Positions 6,669 to 16,236 are shown, counted from the first letter of the stretch. The stretch is DNA of 52,792 nucleotides from Halovulum marinum (GCF_009697225.1 NZ_WIND01000023.1:1-52792), one strand, 5' to 3'. Notes: generated by a model from the sequence alone, not told the origin. A program made the numbers and translations.

Positions 6669-8084
6669 CTACTCCGCCAGTACCCAGGTGTCCTTGACCC
6701 CGCCGCCCTGCGACGAGTTCACCACCAGCGAGCCCTCGCGCATCGCCACGCGGGTCAGCCCGCCCGGGGTCAGGTGCACCGTCTCGCCCACCAGGCAGTA
6801 GGGGCGCAGGTCGACATGGCGCGGCGCAAGGCCCTGATCCACGAAGGTCGGCGAGGTGGACAGCGCCAGCGTCGGCTGGGCGATGAAGTCGCCGGGATCG
6901 TGGCGGATGCGCGCGGCATAGGCGTCGATCTCCTCCTTCGTCGAGGCGGGGCCGACCAGCATGCCGTAGCCGCCCGAGCCGTGCACCTCCTTCACCACCA
7001 GCTCGCCCAGATGCTCCAGCACGTACTTCAGCTCGTCCGGCTCGGAGCAGCGCCAGGTCGGCACGTTGTTCAGGATCGGCTCCTCGCCCAGGTAGAAGCG
7101 GATCATCTCGGGGACGTAGGTGTAGATCGCCTTGTCGTCGGCGACGCCGGCGCCGGGGGCCGAGCAGATCTGCACCCCGCCCGAGCGGTAGACGTTCATC
7201 AGCCCCGGCACCCCCAGCAGGCTGTCGGGGCGGAAGCACAGCGGGTCGATGAACGGATCGTCGATCCGGCGGTAGATCACGTCGACCCGCTGCGGGCCGC
7301 GGGTGGTGCGCATGTAGACGAAATCGCCGTCGACGAACAGGTCGGGGCCCTCGACCAGCTCGACGCCCATCTGGTCGGCGAGGAAGGAATGCTCGTAGTA
7401 GGCCGAGTTGAACGAACCCGGCGTCAGCACCGCGATCGTCGGCTCGCCGGCGCATTTCTCGGGCGCGACCGAGGCGAAGGTGCGGCGCAGCGCCTGCGGG
7501 TAGTCGTCCACCGGCAGGATCCGCGACGAGCGGAACAGGTCCGGGAACAGCCGCATCATGATCTCGCGGTTCTCCAGCATGTAGGACACGCCGGACGGGG
7601 TGCGGCAGTTGTCCTCGAGCACGAAGAACTCGTCGAGGCCGGTGCGCACCAGGTCGACGCCGACGACGTGGGAATAGACCCCGCGCGCCGGCGAGGTGCC
7701 GACCACCGCCGGCTCGAACGCCTCGTTGCGCCAGATCAGGTCTCCGGGGATGCGGCCGGCGCGGACGATCTCGCGCCGGTGGTAGATGTCCCACAGGAAC
7801 GCGTTCAGCGCGCGGGCGCGCTGCTTGACGCCGCGCTCCAGCTTGCGCCACTCGGTTTCGGTGAACACCCGCGGCATCATGTCGAACGGGATCAGCCGCT
7901 CGGAGGTTTCCTCGCTGCCGTAGACCGCGAAGGTGATGCCGATGCGGCGGAAGATGGTCTCGGCCTCCTTCCGCTTCAGCTCGAAATGCTCGGGCGGGTG
8001 GCCGTCGATCCACTGCGTCAGGTTGGCATAGGCGGGACGCACCGTGTCGCCGTCGTACATTTCGTTGAAGAACCTGGACTTCAC
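6669..8084 (-). CDS. Circularly permuted ATP-grasp protein of the Anbu operon
   Basis: A 471-residue protein of the circularly permuted ATP-grasp family (COG2308). ATP-grasp enzymes join a carboxylate to an amine through an acyl-phosphate; this branch is predicted to make peptide bonds, but its substrate is unknown. Characteristic stretches are PFDMMPRVFTETEW, LNAFLWDIYH, FVLEDNCRTPSGVSYM, PGSFNSAYYEHSFLADQMG and VVKEVHGSGGYGMLVGP, the last being the glycine-rich nucleotide loop. It is the first gene of the operon and starts with GTG at 8084 behind a G-rich stretch (AGGGGG) that can act as ribosome-binding site. A palindrome lies 54-71 nt upstream of that start. Confidence 0.92.
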   Translation of the reverse strand: MKSRFFNEMYDGDTVRPAYANLTQWIDGHPPEHFELKRKEAETIFRRIGITFAVYGSEETSERLIPFDMMPRVFTETEWRKLERGVKQRARALNAFLWDIYHRREIVRAGRIPGDLIWRNEAFEPAVVGTSPARGVYSHVVGVDLVRTGLDEFFVLEDNCRTPSGVSYMLENREIMMRLFPDLFRSSRILPVDDYPQALRRTFASVAPEKCAGEPTIAVLTPGSFNSAYYEHSFLADQMGVELVEGPDLFVDGDFVYMRTTRGPQRVDVIYRRIDDPFIDPLCFRPDSLLGVPGLMNVYRSGGVQICSAPGAGVADDKAIYTYVPEMIRFYLGEEPILNNVPTWRCSEPDELKYVLEHLGELVVKEVHGSGGYGMLVGPASTKEEIDAYAARIRHDPGDFIAQPTLALSTSPTFVDQGLAPRHVDLRPYCLVGETVHLTPGGLTRVAMREGSLVVNSSQGGGVKDTWVLAE

Positions 8085-8137
8085 GCGCGCCCCCTGCCGG
8101 ATCCTGCGAGCCTTTCAAAGCGCGCGGGCAAATTCAA

Positions 8138-8155
8138 CGCGGCAGTCCTGCCGCG
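8138..8155. promoter_or_regulatory. Perfect palindrome upstream of the Anbu operon
   Basis: CGCGGCAG-TC-CTGCCGCG is a perfect 8-bp inverted repeat with a 2-nt centre. It lies between the 3' end of the guanylyltransferase gene and the start of the Anbu operon. A 2-nt loop is too tight for a hairpin terminator, so a protein-binding operator for the Anbu operon is the better reading. The regulator is unknown. Confidence 0.4.
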
Positions 8156-8207
8156 ACCGGTTGCGGGCGTCCGCTGCCGCTTTTCCGTGCACCTGCCGCC
8201 TGCGTGG

Positions 8208-9617
8208 TCACTTTCTGGCATAGATGTCATCATAGCGCACGATGTCATCCTCGCCCAGATAGCTGCCGGACTGCACCTCGATCAGCACCAGCTCGACCTT
8301 GCCGCGGTTCGCCAGCCGGTGCGTCGCGCCCAGCGGCACGTAGACGGATTCGTTTTCGGCCAGGGTGCGGACGGTGTCGCCGACGGTGACCTCGGCGGTG
8401 CCCGAGACCACCACCCAGTGCTCGGCCCGGTGCAGGTGGCTTTGCAGGCTGAGCACGCCGCCGGGCCGGACCGCGATCCGCTTGACCTGGAAGCGCGGCC
8501 CGGAGGCCAGCGCCTCGTAGCTGCCCCAGGGCCGCAGCACGCGGCGGTGCTCGGTCGCCTCGGGGTGGCCGGCGGCCTTCAGGTGCCGGACGACCTCGCC
8601 CGCGGCGCCGGGCGCGGCGCGGTCGGCGACCAGCACCGCGTCGGCGGTCGCCACCACCACCAGGTCGCGCACGCCGGTGACCGCGACCAGCGGGCCGTCG
8701 CTGTGGACATAGCTTCGCTTCGTGTCCAGCAGCGCGACGTTGCCGCGGGTGGCGTTGCCGTCGGCGCCCTCGCGGGCGATCTCCCACATCGCCGCCCAGG
8801 AGCCGAGGTCGGACCAGGTGAACTCGGCCGGGACCATCGCCGCCCGGCGGGTGCGCTCCATCACCGCGTAGTCGATCGACAGGTCCGGGCAGGCCACCAG
8901 CGGATCGGCGGCGAGGCGCAGGAAATCCAGGTCGCGGCCGGCGCCGTCGAGCGCACCGCGCGCCGCGTCCAGCACCTGCGGCGCGTGCGCGCGCAGCTCG
9001 TCCAGCAGCAGCGCCGCCGGGGCGGCGAAGATGCCGGCGTTCCAGAAGTGGTCGCCCGACGCCAGGTAGCCGCGCGCCGTCTCGAGGTCGGGCTTCTCGC
9101 GGAACGCCGCCACCCGCGCGCCGCGCTCGCACAGCGCCTCGCCGCGGCGGATGTAGCCATAGCCGGTCTCGGGGCCGTCCGGGGTCACGCCGAAGGTGAC
9201 GATGTGCCCGCGCGCGGCCAGCGCCGCGGCGTGCGCGGCGGCGGCGCGGAACGCCGCCGCGTCGGGGATGTAGTGATCGGCGGGCGCGATCAGCAGGATC
9301 GTCCCCGGCGCCTGCCGCTCGGCGATCAGCGCCGCGACGGCGCAGGGCAGCGCGGTGTTGCGGGCCAGCGGCTCGAGCACGATCCGCGCCCGGTGCCCGG
9401 CCTCCTGCACATGCTCGGCGACCTGGAAGCGCGCCTGCTCGGCGCACAGAATCAGCATCTCAAGGCCCAGCGGCGCCAGCCGGTCCAGCGTCTCGCGCAG
9501 CATCGTGCGCTCGCCGGTCAGCGGCAGGAACTGCTTCGGCCGCGCCCGGCGCGAGACCGGCCACAGGCGCGAGCCGCTGCCGCCCGACAGGATGACGGGC
9601 AGAATGCGTGATTCCAT
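8208..9617 (-). CDS. Mannose-1-phosphate guanylyltransferase / mannose-6-phosphate isomerase (type II)
   Basis: A 469-residue bifunctional enzyme of the ManC/CpsB/AlgA/XanB type. The N-terminal nucleotidyltransferase domain (about 1-290) makes GDP-mannose from mannose-1-phosphate and GTP. The signature GGSGSRLWPVSRRARPKQF starts at residue 12, and FREKPD and WNAGIF follow. The C-terminal cupin (about 345-460), with QSHLHRAEHWVVVSGTAEV, carries the isomerase activity that supplies mannose-6-phosphate. Length matches the two-domain family. A good ribosome-binding site (AAGGAG) stands 10 nt before the ATG at 9617. GDP-mannose feeds exopolysaccharide or O-antigen synthesis, but no glycosyltransferase is adjacent and the gene appears to be transcribed alone. 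Confidence 0.93.
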   Translation of the reverse strand: MESRILPVILSGGSGSRLWPVSRRARPKQFLPLTGERTMLRETLDRLAPLGLEMLILCAEQARFQVAEHVQEAGHRARIVLEPLARNTALPCAVAALIAERQAPGTILLIAPADHYIPDAAAFRAAAAHAAALAARGHIVTFGVTPDGPETGYGYIRRGEALCERGARVAAFREKPDLETARGYLASGDHFWNAGIFAAPAALLLDELRAHAPQVLDAARGALDGAGRDLDFLRLAADPLVACPDLSIDYAVMERTRRAAMVPAEFTWSDLGSWAAMWEIAREGADGNATRGNVALLDTKRSYVHSDGPLVAVTGVRDLVVVATADAVLVADRAAPGAAGEVVRHLKAAGHPEATEHRRVLRPWGSYEALASGPRFQVKRIAVRPGGVLSLQSHLHRAEHWVVVSGTAEVTVGDTVRTLAENESVYVPLGATHRLANRGKVELVLIEVQSGSYLGEDDIVRYDDIYARK

Positions 9618-9972
9618 GCGCTGACTGCTCCTTGCCGCGGCTTTTGGCGGATGATGCCCGATGCACGCATGACGTTAAAGCCCCGTCTGGGACTGCCGCC
9701 GGCAGGAACGACACGCGAATGGGACAGTTTTGCCACATGGCGATGGAATCTGCCGCCGTCGCGCCGCCCCCGGCATTGTATGCGATTGCACTTGCAGACA
9801 AAGAAACCGCCCGGAATAGAAGAGCCACGGGCCTCGGATGGGCCGGCGCGATGCGGGCAACCGGTTTCCCCGCGAACGATTTCCGCCGCAACCATCTGTG
9901 GACATTTCTTGTCACGCTCTTAAAGAAGGTGTGGCAGGTCACAGATGAACTAGTCAGGCGATAGATAGATTG
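9618..9972. other. 355-bp divergent intergenic region
   Basis: This lies between the guanylyltransferase and GAF genes and is clearly less GC-rich than its surroundings, as expected for a region with two outward promoters. It holds a 13-bp palindrome CTGCCG-C-CGGCAG at 9693-9705. A TTGTCA at 9909-9914 could be a -35 box for the GAF gene, though no convincing -10 box follows. No conserved small gene was found. Confidence 0.5.
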
Positions 9973-10539
9973 ATGTTGAGCAGGTTGCATCGCGTGCCGT
10001 CCGAGCAGACAGGCCACCGGAACACGGCGCTCTATTCGCTGTCCGACCTGGGGCTGGTGAATACGCCGCCGGACTCCGCCTTCGACCGCATCGCCGCGCT
10101 GGCGCAAAAGCTGCTGCGCGCGCCGATCGCCATGCTCAGCGTGATCGAGACCGACAGCGACCGGCAGTTCATGACCTCGCTGCGCGGCGCGCCCGAACCG
10201 CTGGCCGGCTCGCGCGAGTTGCCGCTGCGCTACTCGATCTGCAAGCACGTCAGCGCCAGCGCGGCGCCGCTGGTGATTCCCGACGCGCTGCACGACATCC
10301 GCACCCACGCCGCGCAGGAGTTCGGCCGCGTCGGCGCCTATCTGGGGGTGCCGGTGCGCGGGCCGATCAACGACGTGATCTGCGTGCTCAGCGTGATCGA
10401 CCACGCGCCGCGCCACTGGCACGACGAGGATGTCGAGGCGATGGAGCAGCTGGCGGCGCTGGCCGAGCGCGAGATCCTGCTGCGCGCCTCGATGCGCACG
10501 CTGGGCCTGCTGCAGCGGCGCCAGCGCGGCGCCGCCTAG
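9973..10539 (+). CDS. GAF-domain protein
   Basis: A 188-residue soluble protein made almost entirely of one GAF domain (about residues 20-165). Typical features are FDRIAALAQKLLRAPIAMLS, the ligand-pocket region with LRYSICKHV, the strand PLVIPDALHD, and YLGVPVRGP. GAF domains bind cyclic nucleotides, haem, tetrapyrroles or other small ligands. No output domain is attached, so it may signal through a partner or sense redox or ligand state alone. The ligand is not predictable. Start: ATG at 9973; a TTG one codon upstream is also possible, and no strong ribosome-binding site separates them. It precedes the sugar ABC operon by about 180 bp, with no evidence of co-regulation. Confidence 0.85.
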   Translation: MLSRLHRVPSEQTGHRNTALYSLSDLGLVNTPPDSAFDRIAALAQKLLRAPIAMLSVIETDSDRQFMTSLRGAPEPLAGSRELPLRYSICKHVSASAAPLVIPDALHDIRTHAAQEFGRVGAYLGVPVRGPINDVICVLSVIDHAPRHWHDEDVEAMEQLAALAEREILLRASMRTLGLLQRRQRGAA

Positions 10540-10721
10540 GCCCGGCGCCGGCGCGACCCGCCCCGACCGGCGGTACATCAGGCAATAAAAGCTTGCGATT
10601 TCCGGGGCCTTGGGCAGACTGGCCCTTGGGCCGGAGGATCGTCGCGCCGCCGCGCGCGCCGCCGTGCCGGCCCCCACCCGGCGCCGACAGCCGGCGGGAC
10701 ACCGACTTTGGGGAGCGAATC

Positions 10722-11747
10722 ATGACCATCACCGAACGGGCGGCGCTGCTGGCGACCGCCGCAGCGCTGGCGTTTTCGGCCGGGACCTCGGCCGTGGCGG
10801 ACACCTCGGACAAGCGCATCGCGCTGTCGAACAACTATGCCGGCAACAGCTGGCGGCAGGCGATGCTGCGCAGCTGGGAGAAGGTGACGGGACAGGCCGT
10901 GGCCGACGGCGCCGTGGCCGCCGCCGACGCCTTCACCACCGCCGAGAACCAGGTGACCGAGCAGGCGGCGCAGATCCAGAACCTGATCCTGCAGGGCTAT
11001 GACGCGATCGTGCTGAACGCCGCCTCGCCCGAGGGGCTGAACGGCGCGGTCAAGGAGGCCTGCGACGCCGGCGTGACCGTGGTCAGCTTCGACGGCATCG
11101 TCACCGAGCCCTGCGCCTGGCGCATCGCCGTCGACTTCCAGCAGATGGGCAAGGACGAGGTGCTGTACCTGGCCGACCGCCTGGACGGCGGCAACCTGCT
11201 GGAGATCCGCGGCCTGGCCGGCGTGTTCGTCGACGACGAGATCAGCGCCGGCATCCAGGAGGGCGTGGACGAGACCGGCAAGTTCGAGATCGTCGGCTCG
11301 GTCCACGGCAACTGGGCGCAGGACGTGGCGCAGAAGGCGGTCGCGGGCATCCTGCCCTCGCTGCCGGACGTCGCCGCGGTGGTGACGCAGGGCGGCGACG
11401 GCTATGGCGCGGCGCAGGCGTTCAAGGCCGCCGGGCGCGACATCCCGATCATCGTCATGGGCAACCGCCATGACGAGCTGACCTGGTGGAAGGAACAGAA
11501 GGACGCCAGCGGCTACGAGACGATGTCGGTGAGCATCGCGCCGGGGGTCTCGACGCTGGCGTTCTGGGTGGCGCAGCAGATCCTGGACGGCGCCGAGGTG
11601 CCGAAGGACATGACCGTGCCGTTCCTGCGCATCGACCAGGACAATCTTGAAGAAAACCTGGCCAACACCGAGGAAGGCGGCGTCGCCAACGTGGAGTACA
11701 CGCTGGAGGATGCCAAGGCGGTGATCGCGGAGGCGTCGGGCAGCTGA
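10722..11747 (+). CDS. Sugar ABC transporter, periplasmic substrate-binding protein
   Basis: A 341-residue secreted protein of the peripla_BP_4 fold used by CUT2 importers (ribose, xylose, galactose type). The signal peptide is residues 1-26, with hydrophobic core [13 protein letters not shown] and likely cleavage after AVA. The mature part has the usual [25 protein letters not shown] block and an effector half ending in [13 protein letters not shown]. The ATG at 10722 follows a GGGGAG ribosome-binding site and gives a clean signal peptide; the open frame upstream of it does not. It is the first gene of an operon with an ATPase, two permeases and an SMP-30 lactonase. Together they suggest uptake of a sugar whose lactone is handled downstream; the sugar itself is not identifiable. 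Confidence 0.92.
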   Translation: MTITERAALLATAAALAFSAGTSAVADTSDKRIALSNNYAGNSWRQAMLRSWEKVTGQAVADGAVAAADAFTTAENQVTEQAAQIQNLILQGYDAIVLNAASPEGLNGAVKEACDAGVTVVSFDGIVTEPCAWRIAVDFQQMGKDEVLYLADRLDGGNLLEIRGLAGVFVDDEISAGIQEGVDETGKFEIVGSVHGNWAQDVAQKAVAGILPSLPDVAAVVTQGGDGYGAAQAFKAAGRDIPIIVMGNRHDELTWWKEQKDASGYETMSVSIAPGVSTLAFWVAQQILDGAEVPKDMTVPFLRIDQDNLEENLANTEEGGVANVEYTLEDAKAVIAEASGS

Positions 11748-11766
11748 TCCGGGCCTCTCACGGCAG

Positions 11767-13218
11767 ATGACCGCGACCGCTCCCATCGTCCGGCTGGACG
11801 GCGTCGAAAAGCGATTCGGCGCCGTCCGCGCGCTTTCGGGGGTGTCGCTGGACCTGGCCGCGGGCGAGTGCCTGGGGCTGGTCGGGCACAACGGCGCGGG
11901 GAAATCCACGCTGATGAACGTGCTGTCGGGGGTGCTGACGCCGGACGCGGGTCGTGTCTCGATCGCCGGGCAGGACGTGACCGGCGGCTATTCCACCGCG
12001 AACGCGCAGGCGCACGGCGTGCGCTGCGTGTTCCAGGAGCTGTCGCTCTGCCCCAACCTGACCGTGGCCGAGAACGCGCGGATCTCGCATCCGGCGATTC
12101 GCGGCTTCGGCTGGCGCGGGCAGGCGCGCAGGCTGATCGGCAACAAGCTGGGCGAGGTGTTTCCGGGGCACGGGATCTCGCCCAACGATCTGGTCGGGGA
12201 TCTGTCGATCGCGCGGCGGCAGATGGTCGAGATCGCCCGCGCCTTCGCCGTCACCGACCGCCCCGCCCGCGTGGTGATCCTGGACGAGCCGACAAGCTCG
12301 CTGGACAGCGTCGCCGCCGGTCTGCTGCTGAAGCATGTGCGGCGGTTCGTCGAGGGCGGCGGCACCTGCGTGCTGATCTCGCACCTGCTGGGCGAGATCC
12401 TGGACACCTCCGACCGGATCGCGGTGATGCGCGACGGCGGCGTCGTGGCGCTGGACGCCGCACGCGCCTTCGACCGCCGCTCGCTGGTCGCGGCGATGGG
12501 CAGCGTGACCGAGGCGCACGGCCAGGCCGACGCGGCGCCGAAGCGCGGCACCGCGCAGCCGGTGGTGCGGGCGCGGCCGCTCAAGCAGCCCGACGAAAGG
12601 GAACTGACCGCCCATGCGGGCGAGGTCGTGGGGCTGGCAGGCCTGTCGGGGCAGGGCCAGACCGAGCTTCTGGTGCGGATCTTCGACCGCGCGCCGGGAA
12701 CGGATGTCGCCGGGCCGGTGGCGCTGGTCGCGGGCGACCGGCAGTCGGACGGGGTGTTTCCGCTGTGGTCGATCGCCGAGAACATCGCCGTCGGCTCGCT
12801 CAGGCGGTTCAAGGGCAAGTGGCTGCTGGACGAGGCCGGGATCACCCACTTCGCCGAGGACTGGCGGCGGAAGATCGGCATCCGCACGCCGGACGTCGGC
12901 AACCCGATCCTGTCGCTGTCGGGCGGCAACCAGCAGAAGGCGCTGTTCGCCCGCGCGCTGGGCTCGGACGCGCGGATCGTGGTGATGGACGACCCGATGC
13001 GCGGCGTCGATGTCGGCACCAAGCAGGAGGTCTACGGCATGATCCGCGAGCAGGCCGCCAAGGGCCGCTGTTTCCTCTGGTACACGACCGAGACGGACGA
13101 GTTGCGCAATTGCGACCACGTCTACGTCTTCCGCGAAGGGATCATCGCCGCCGACCTGCCGCGCGCCGAGATGACCGAGGAAAAGGTCATCCACGCCAGC
13201 TTCCGCGAGGACGCGTGA
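11767..13218 (+). CDS. Sugar ABC transporter ATP-binding protein (two tandem ATPase domains)
   Basis: A 483-residue CUT2-type ATPase with two nucleotide-binding halves. The first is intact: Walker [10 protein letters not shown] (residues 40-48), Q-loop Gln90, signature-like LSIARRQ (147-152), Walker B with Asp173-Glu174, and His206. The second half is degenerate, as is usual in this family: its Walker A is replaced by GLSGQGQT (292-299) without the Lys. The signature LSGGNQQK (384-391) is good, and the Walker B reads MDDPMRG, with Asp409 where Glu is normal. Such proteins energise import through one competent composite ATP site. The gene lies 19 nt after the binding protein and its TGA overlaps the next ATG by one base. 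Confidence 0.94.
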   Translation: MTATAPIVRLDGVEKRFGAVRALSGVSLDLAAGECLGLVGHNGAGKSTLMNVLSGVLTPDAGRVSIAGQDVTGGYSTANAQAHGVRCVFQELSLCPNLTVAENARISHPAIRGFGWRGQARRLIGNKLGEVFPGHGISPNDLVGDLSIARRQMVEIARAFAVTDRPARVVILDEPTSSLDSVAAGLLLKHVRRFVEGGGTCVLISHLLGEILDTSDRIAVMRDGGVVALDAARAFDRRSLVAAMGSVTEAHGQADAAPKRGTAQPVVRARPLKQPDERELTAHAGEVVGLAGLSGQGQTELLVRIFDRAPGTDVAGPVALVAGDRQSDGVFPLWSIAENIAVGSLRRFKGKWLLDEAGITHFAEDWRRKIGIRTPDVGNPILSLSGGNQQKALFARALGSDARIVVMDDPMRGVDVGTKQEVYGMIREQAAKGRCFLWYTTETDELRNCDHVYVFREGIIAADLPRAEMTEEKVIHASFREDA

Positions 13219-14168
13219 TGGCCAGTCAGATCGGAAACCTGATCTCTCCGCGCCTGCTGCGCGCGCTGCTGCCGCCGCTGTCGCTGGCGGCGCTGCTGGT
13301 CACGATCTTCTGGCTGCAACCGCGCACGCAAAGCTATTTCGGGCTGAACCTGCTGCTGAACCTGGCGATCCCGATCGCGCTGGCGACGATCGCGCAGATG
13401 TTCATCCTGTGCGTGAACGAGCTGGACCTGTCGATCGGGGCGTTCGTCAGCCTGTGCGCCTGCATCACCGCGACCTGGCTGAACGACACGCCGCTGCTGG
13501 GCGTGCTGGCGCTGGCCGGGCTGGTCGGGGTCTATGCCTTGCTGGGGGCGCTGATCCACCTGCGGAACCTGCCCAGCATCGTGGTCACGCTGGGCATGTC
13601 CTTTGTCTGGCTGGGCCTTGCGGTGCTGGTGCTGCCGACGCCGGGCGGCGCGGCACCGGGCTGGATCCGGTCGCTGATGACGCTGAAGCCGCCGCTGGTG
13701 CCGTTCCCGATCATCGCCGCAGTGGCGATCGCCGGGGTGGTGCATGTCGGGCTGATGCGCTCGGCCTTCGGCACGGTGCTGCGCGGGGCGGGCGGCAACC
13801 CGGCCTCGCTGGCGCGGGCGGGCTGGTCGATCCTGCGGATCAAGATGACCATGTTCGCGCTGGCGGGCTTCTTCGGCGCGCTGTCGGGGATGGCGCTGGT
13901 CGGGCTGACGACCTCGGCCGATGCCAACATCGCGCTGCGCTACACGCTGCTGTCCATCGCCGGGGTGATCCTGGGCGGGGGCGAGTTCGTCGGCGGCCGG
14001 GTCTCGCCCATCGGCGCGGTGATCGGCGCGGTGACGCTGGCGCTGGCGGGCTCGTTCCTGTCGTTCCTGCGGCTCAACCCGGACTGGCAGATCGGCGCGC
14101 AGGGCGCGATCCTGATCCTGGTGCTGGCGCTGCGCGTGCTGATCAGCCGCGGCGAGGCGCGGCGATGA
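13218..14168 (+). CDS. Sugar ABC transporter permease 1
   Basis: A 316-residue inner-membrane protein with eight to ten hydrophobic helices, of the BPD_transp_2 family used by CUT2 sugar importers. Recognisable parts are the early loop NELDLSIGAFVSL (the ValDLSvG block of ribose-type permeases), the GGNPASLARAGW coupling-helix region, and the late LGGGEFVGGRVSPIGAVIGA stretch. It would form the translocation path with the following permease. The ATG at 13218 overlaps the ATPase stop by one base (TGATG), showing translational coupling. The stop in turn overlaps the next start by 4 nt. Confidence 0.92.
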   Translation: MASQIGNLISPRLLRALLPPLSLAALLVTIFWLQPRTQSYFGLNLLLNLAIPIALATIAQMFILCVNELDLSIGAFVSLCACITATWLNDTPLLGVLALAGLVGVYALLGALIHLRNLPSIVVTLGMSFVWLGLAVLVLPTPGGAAPGWIRSLMTLKPPLVPFPIIAAVAIAGVVHVGLMRSAFGTVLRGAGGNPASLARAGWSILRIKMTMFALAGFFGALSGMALVGLTTSADANIALRYTLLSIAGVILGGGEFVGGRVSPIGAVIGAVTLALAGSFLSFLRLNPDWQIGAQGAILILVLALRVLISRGEARR

Positions 14169-15103
14169 GCGGGCGTCTGCGGCAGCCCTGGCTCTGGGCC
14201 TGGGTCGGGGCGGCGGCGGTCTGGCTGGCGACGGCGGCATTCACCGGCGGCACCGGCTCGGCCCAGGTTCTCAGCGCGGCGCTGACCTTCGGCGCGTTCT
14301 ACGTGATCGTGGCGCTGGGGCAGATGTTCGTGATCACCCTCGGCCCGGGCAATGTCGACCTGTCGATCCCGGCCTGCATGACGCTGGCCGGCACCGTGTC
14401 GATGAAGGTGATGGGCGGCGCGGCGGCGATGCTGCCGGTGGGGCTGGTGCTGGCGCTGCTGATCGGGCTGGGCGTCGGCACGGTCAACTTCGCGCTGATC
14501 CGGCTGCTGCGCATCCCGCCGATTATCGCCACGCTGTCGTCCAGCTTCATCTTCCAGTCGGCGGCGATCTGGTACAACCGTGGCCTGCGCGTCAAGCCGC
14601 CCGAGCCGCTGGCCGACTTCACCACCGCCCGGATCGCGGGGGTGCCGGTGATCGCGCTGGCCGTCGCCGCGCTGGCGGTGGCGATGCACCTGCTGCTGAC
14701 GCGTACGCTTTATGGCCGTGCGGTGCTGGCCATCGGGCAGAACCAGCGCGCGGCGCACCTGGCCGGCATCAGGGTCGAGCGGACGCGGGCGCTGACCTAC
14801 CTGATGTGCGCGACGCTGGCGGGGCTGTGCGGCTTCCTGCTGGCGGGCTTTTCGGGGGGCGCGGCGCTGAACATGGGCGAGGAGTACCTGCTGTCCTCGA
14901 TCGCGGTGGTGGTGATCGGCGGCACCTCGGTCGCGGGCGGCTATTCCAATGTGCCGGGCCTGTGGGGCGCGGCGCTGTTCCTGTTCCTTCTGGTCACCAT
15001 GCTCAACACCTTCGGCGCGGGCGCCGGGGTGCGGCTGGTGCTGACCGGGCTGATCATCATCGGCGTCATCGTCGCGGCCAGCGGCGGGCGCAGACGCATC
15101 TGA
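14165..15103 (+). CDS. Sugar ABC transporter permease 2
   Basis: A 312-residue BPD_transp_2 permease and the heteromeric partner of permease 1. It has GPGNVDLSIPACMTLAG in the conserved early loop, AIGQNQRAAHLAGIRVERT as coupling helix, and VVVIGGTSVAGGYSNVPGLW near the end, all typical for CUT2 importers. Two different permeases with one double ATPase is a less common arrangement than the single RbsC homodimer. Start ATG 14165 overlaps the previous gene in the ATGA form. A ribosome-binding site for the lactonase gene begins just after this stop. Confidence 0.92.
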   Translation: MSGRLRQPWLWAWVGAAAVWLATAAFTGGTGSAQVLSAALTFGAFYVIVALGQMFVITLGPGNVDLSIPACMTLAGTVSMKVMGGAAAMLPVGLVLALLIGLGVGTVNFALIRLLRIPPIIATLSSSFIFQSAAIWYNRGLRVKPPEPLADFTTARIAGVPVIALAVAALAVAMHLLLTRTLYGRAVLAIGQNQRAAHLAGIRVERTRALTYLMCATLAGLCGFLLAGFSGGAALNMGEEYLLSSIAVVVIGGTSVAGGYSNVPGLWGAALFLFLLVTMLNTFGAGAGVRLVLTGLIIIGVIVAASGGRRRI

Positions 15104-15115
15104 GGAGATTTGTGC

Positions 15116-16030
15116 ATGGCGCTTGTGGGCGACGACATCGAGTATCACGACGACCGGTTCCGGGCGCTGACCGTGCCCACGGCGGCGGTCGAGACGCTGT
15201 TCGACGGCTGCCGCTGGTCCGAGGGGCCGGTCTGGTTCGGCGACGGCAATTTCCTGGTCTGGTCGGACATCCCGAACAACCGGATGCTGCGCTGGGTGCC
15301 GGATGCGGGCGTCAGCGTGTTCCGCGCCGACAGCAATTTCGCCAACGGCAACACCCGCGACCGGCAGGGCCGTCTGGTCAGCTGCGAGCATGGCGGGCGG
15401 CGGGTGACCCGGACCGAGCCCGACGGCACCATCACCGTGATCGCCGACAGCCACCGGGGCAAGCGGCTGAACTCGCCCAACGACGTGGTGGTGAAGTCCG
15501 ACGGCAGCATCTGGTTCACCGACCCGACCTACGGGATCATGAGCGACTACGAGGGCCACAAGGCCGAGCCGGAGCAGGACGGCTGTTACGTCTACCGGGT
15601 GGACACCTCGGGGCAGATCCGCGTGGTGGCGGACGATTTCGTCAAGCCCAACGGGCTGGCGTTCTCGCCCGACGAAAGCCGGCTCTACATCGCCGACAGC
15701 GGCTTCAGCCACGACCCGGACGGGCCGCACCACATCCGCCGCTTCGACGTGGGCGACGATGGCACGCTGACCGACAAGGGCGTGTTCGTCGAGGTCTCGC
15801 CCGGGGTGCCGGACGGGTTCCGCTTCGACGTGGACGGCAACCTGTGGTCCAGCGCGCAGGACGGGGTGCACTGCTACGCCCCCGACGGCACGCTGCTGGG
15901 CAAGATCAGGCTGCCGCAGATGGCCGCCAACCTGTGCTTCGGCGGGCCGAAGCGGAACCGGCTGTTCATCACCTCGACCCATGCGCTGTATTCGGTGTTC
16001 GTCGGCACCAACGGCGCGCAGCAGCCGTGA
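15116..16030 (+). CDS. SMP-30/gluconolactonase-family protein
   Basis: A 304-residue six-bladed beta-propeller of the SMP-30/Gnl/LRE family. These metal-dependent enzymes hydrolyse aldono-lactones such as glucono-, xylono- or arabinono-lactone. Visible family features are DGCRWSEGPVWFGDGNFLVWSD, whose Glu in EGP is a metal ligand; LNSPNDVVVKSDGSIWFTDP; FVKPNGLAFSPDESRLYIAD; and DVDGNLWSSAQDG. No signal peptide is present, so it acts in the cytoplasm. The ATG at 16116-18 nt into the local leader, i.e. position 15116, has a GAGGAGAT ribosome-binding site; two codons upstream a TTG is less likely. As the last gene of the sugar ABC operon it suggests an oxidative, non-phosphorylative sugar pathway, although no sugar dehydrogenase is present in the window. 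Confidence 0.9.
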   Translation: MALVGDDIEYHDDRFRALTVPTAAVETLFDGCRWSEGPVWFGDGNFLVWSDIPNNRMLRWVPDAGVSVFRADSNFANGNTRDRQGRLVSCEHGGRRVTRTEPDGTITVIADSHRGKRLNSPNDVVVKSDGSIWFTDPTYGIMSDYEGHKAEPEQDGCYVYRVDTSGQIRVVADDFVKPNGLAFSPDESRLYIADSGFSHDPDGPHHIRRFDVGDDGTLTDKGVFVEVSPGVPDGFRFDVDGNLWSSAQDGVHCYAPDGTLLGKIRLPQMAANLCFGGPKRNRLFITSTHALYSVFVGTNGAQQP

Positions 16031-16236
16031 ACCCGCCGTGAGGGCTTGACCGCCCGCCCGGCCCTGCCCGACACTTCGCAGAGTCGCCGGGACCGCCGAA
16101 GGCCCGACCAAGGCGCCACCGATCCCGACGCCGCCGAGGCAGACCGGCAGGCCGGATCGCATCCGTGCGAGACCACCCATCGCGCAGCGGCCCGTGCATT
16201 CGCGCGTGCCCAACGCAGACAGGGAGGAATCCGCGC

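Noticed and set aside
6663-9611. Open frame of 982 codons on the plus strand
   Set aside because: It lies opposite the ATP-grasp and guanylyltransferase genes, has Arg/Ala/Gly/His-rich low-complexity composition and no family features. Long antisense frames are expected at this GC content.
9721-9734. Sigma-54-like promoter TGGGACAGTTTTGC upstream of the GAF gene
   Set aside because: The distance between the GG and GC elements is one base too short for a sigma-54 site, and it is 240 bp from the gene. No enhancer-binding regulator is nearby.
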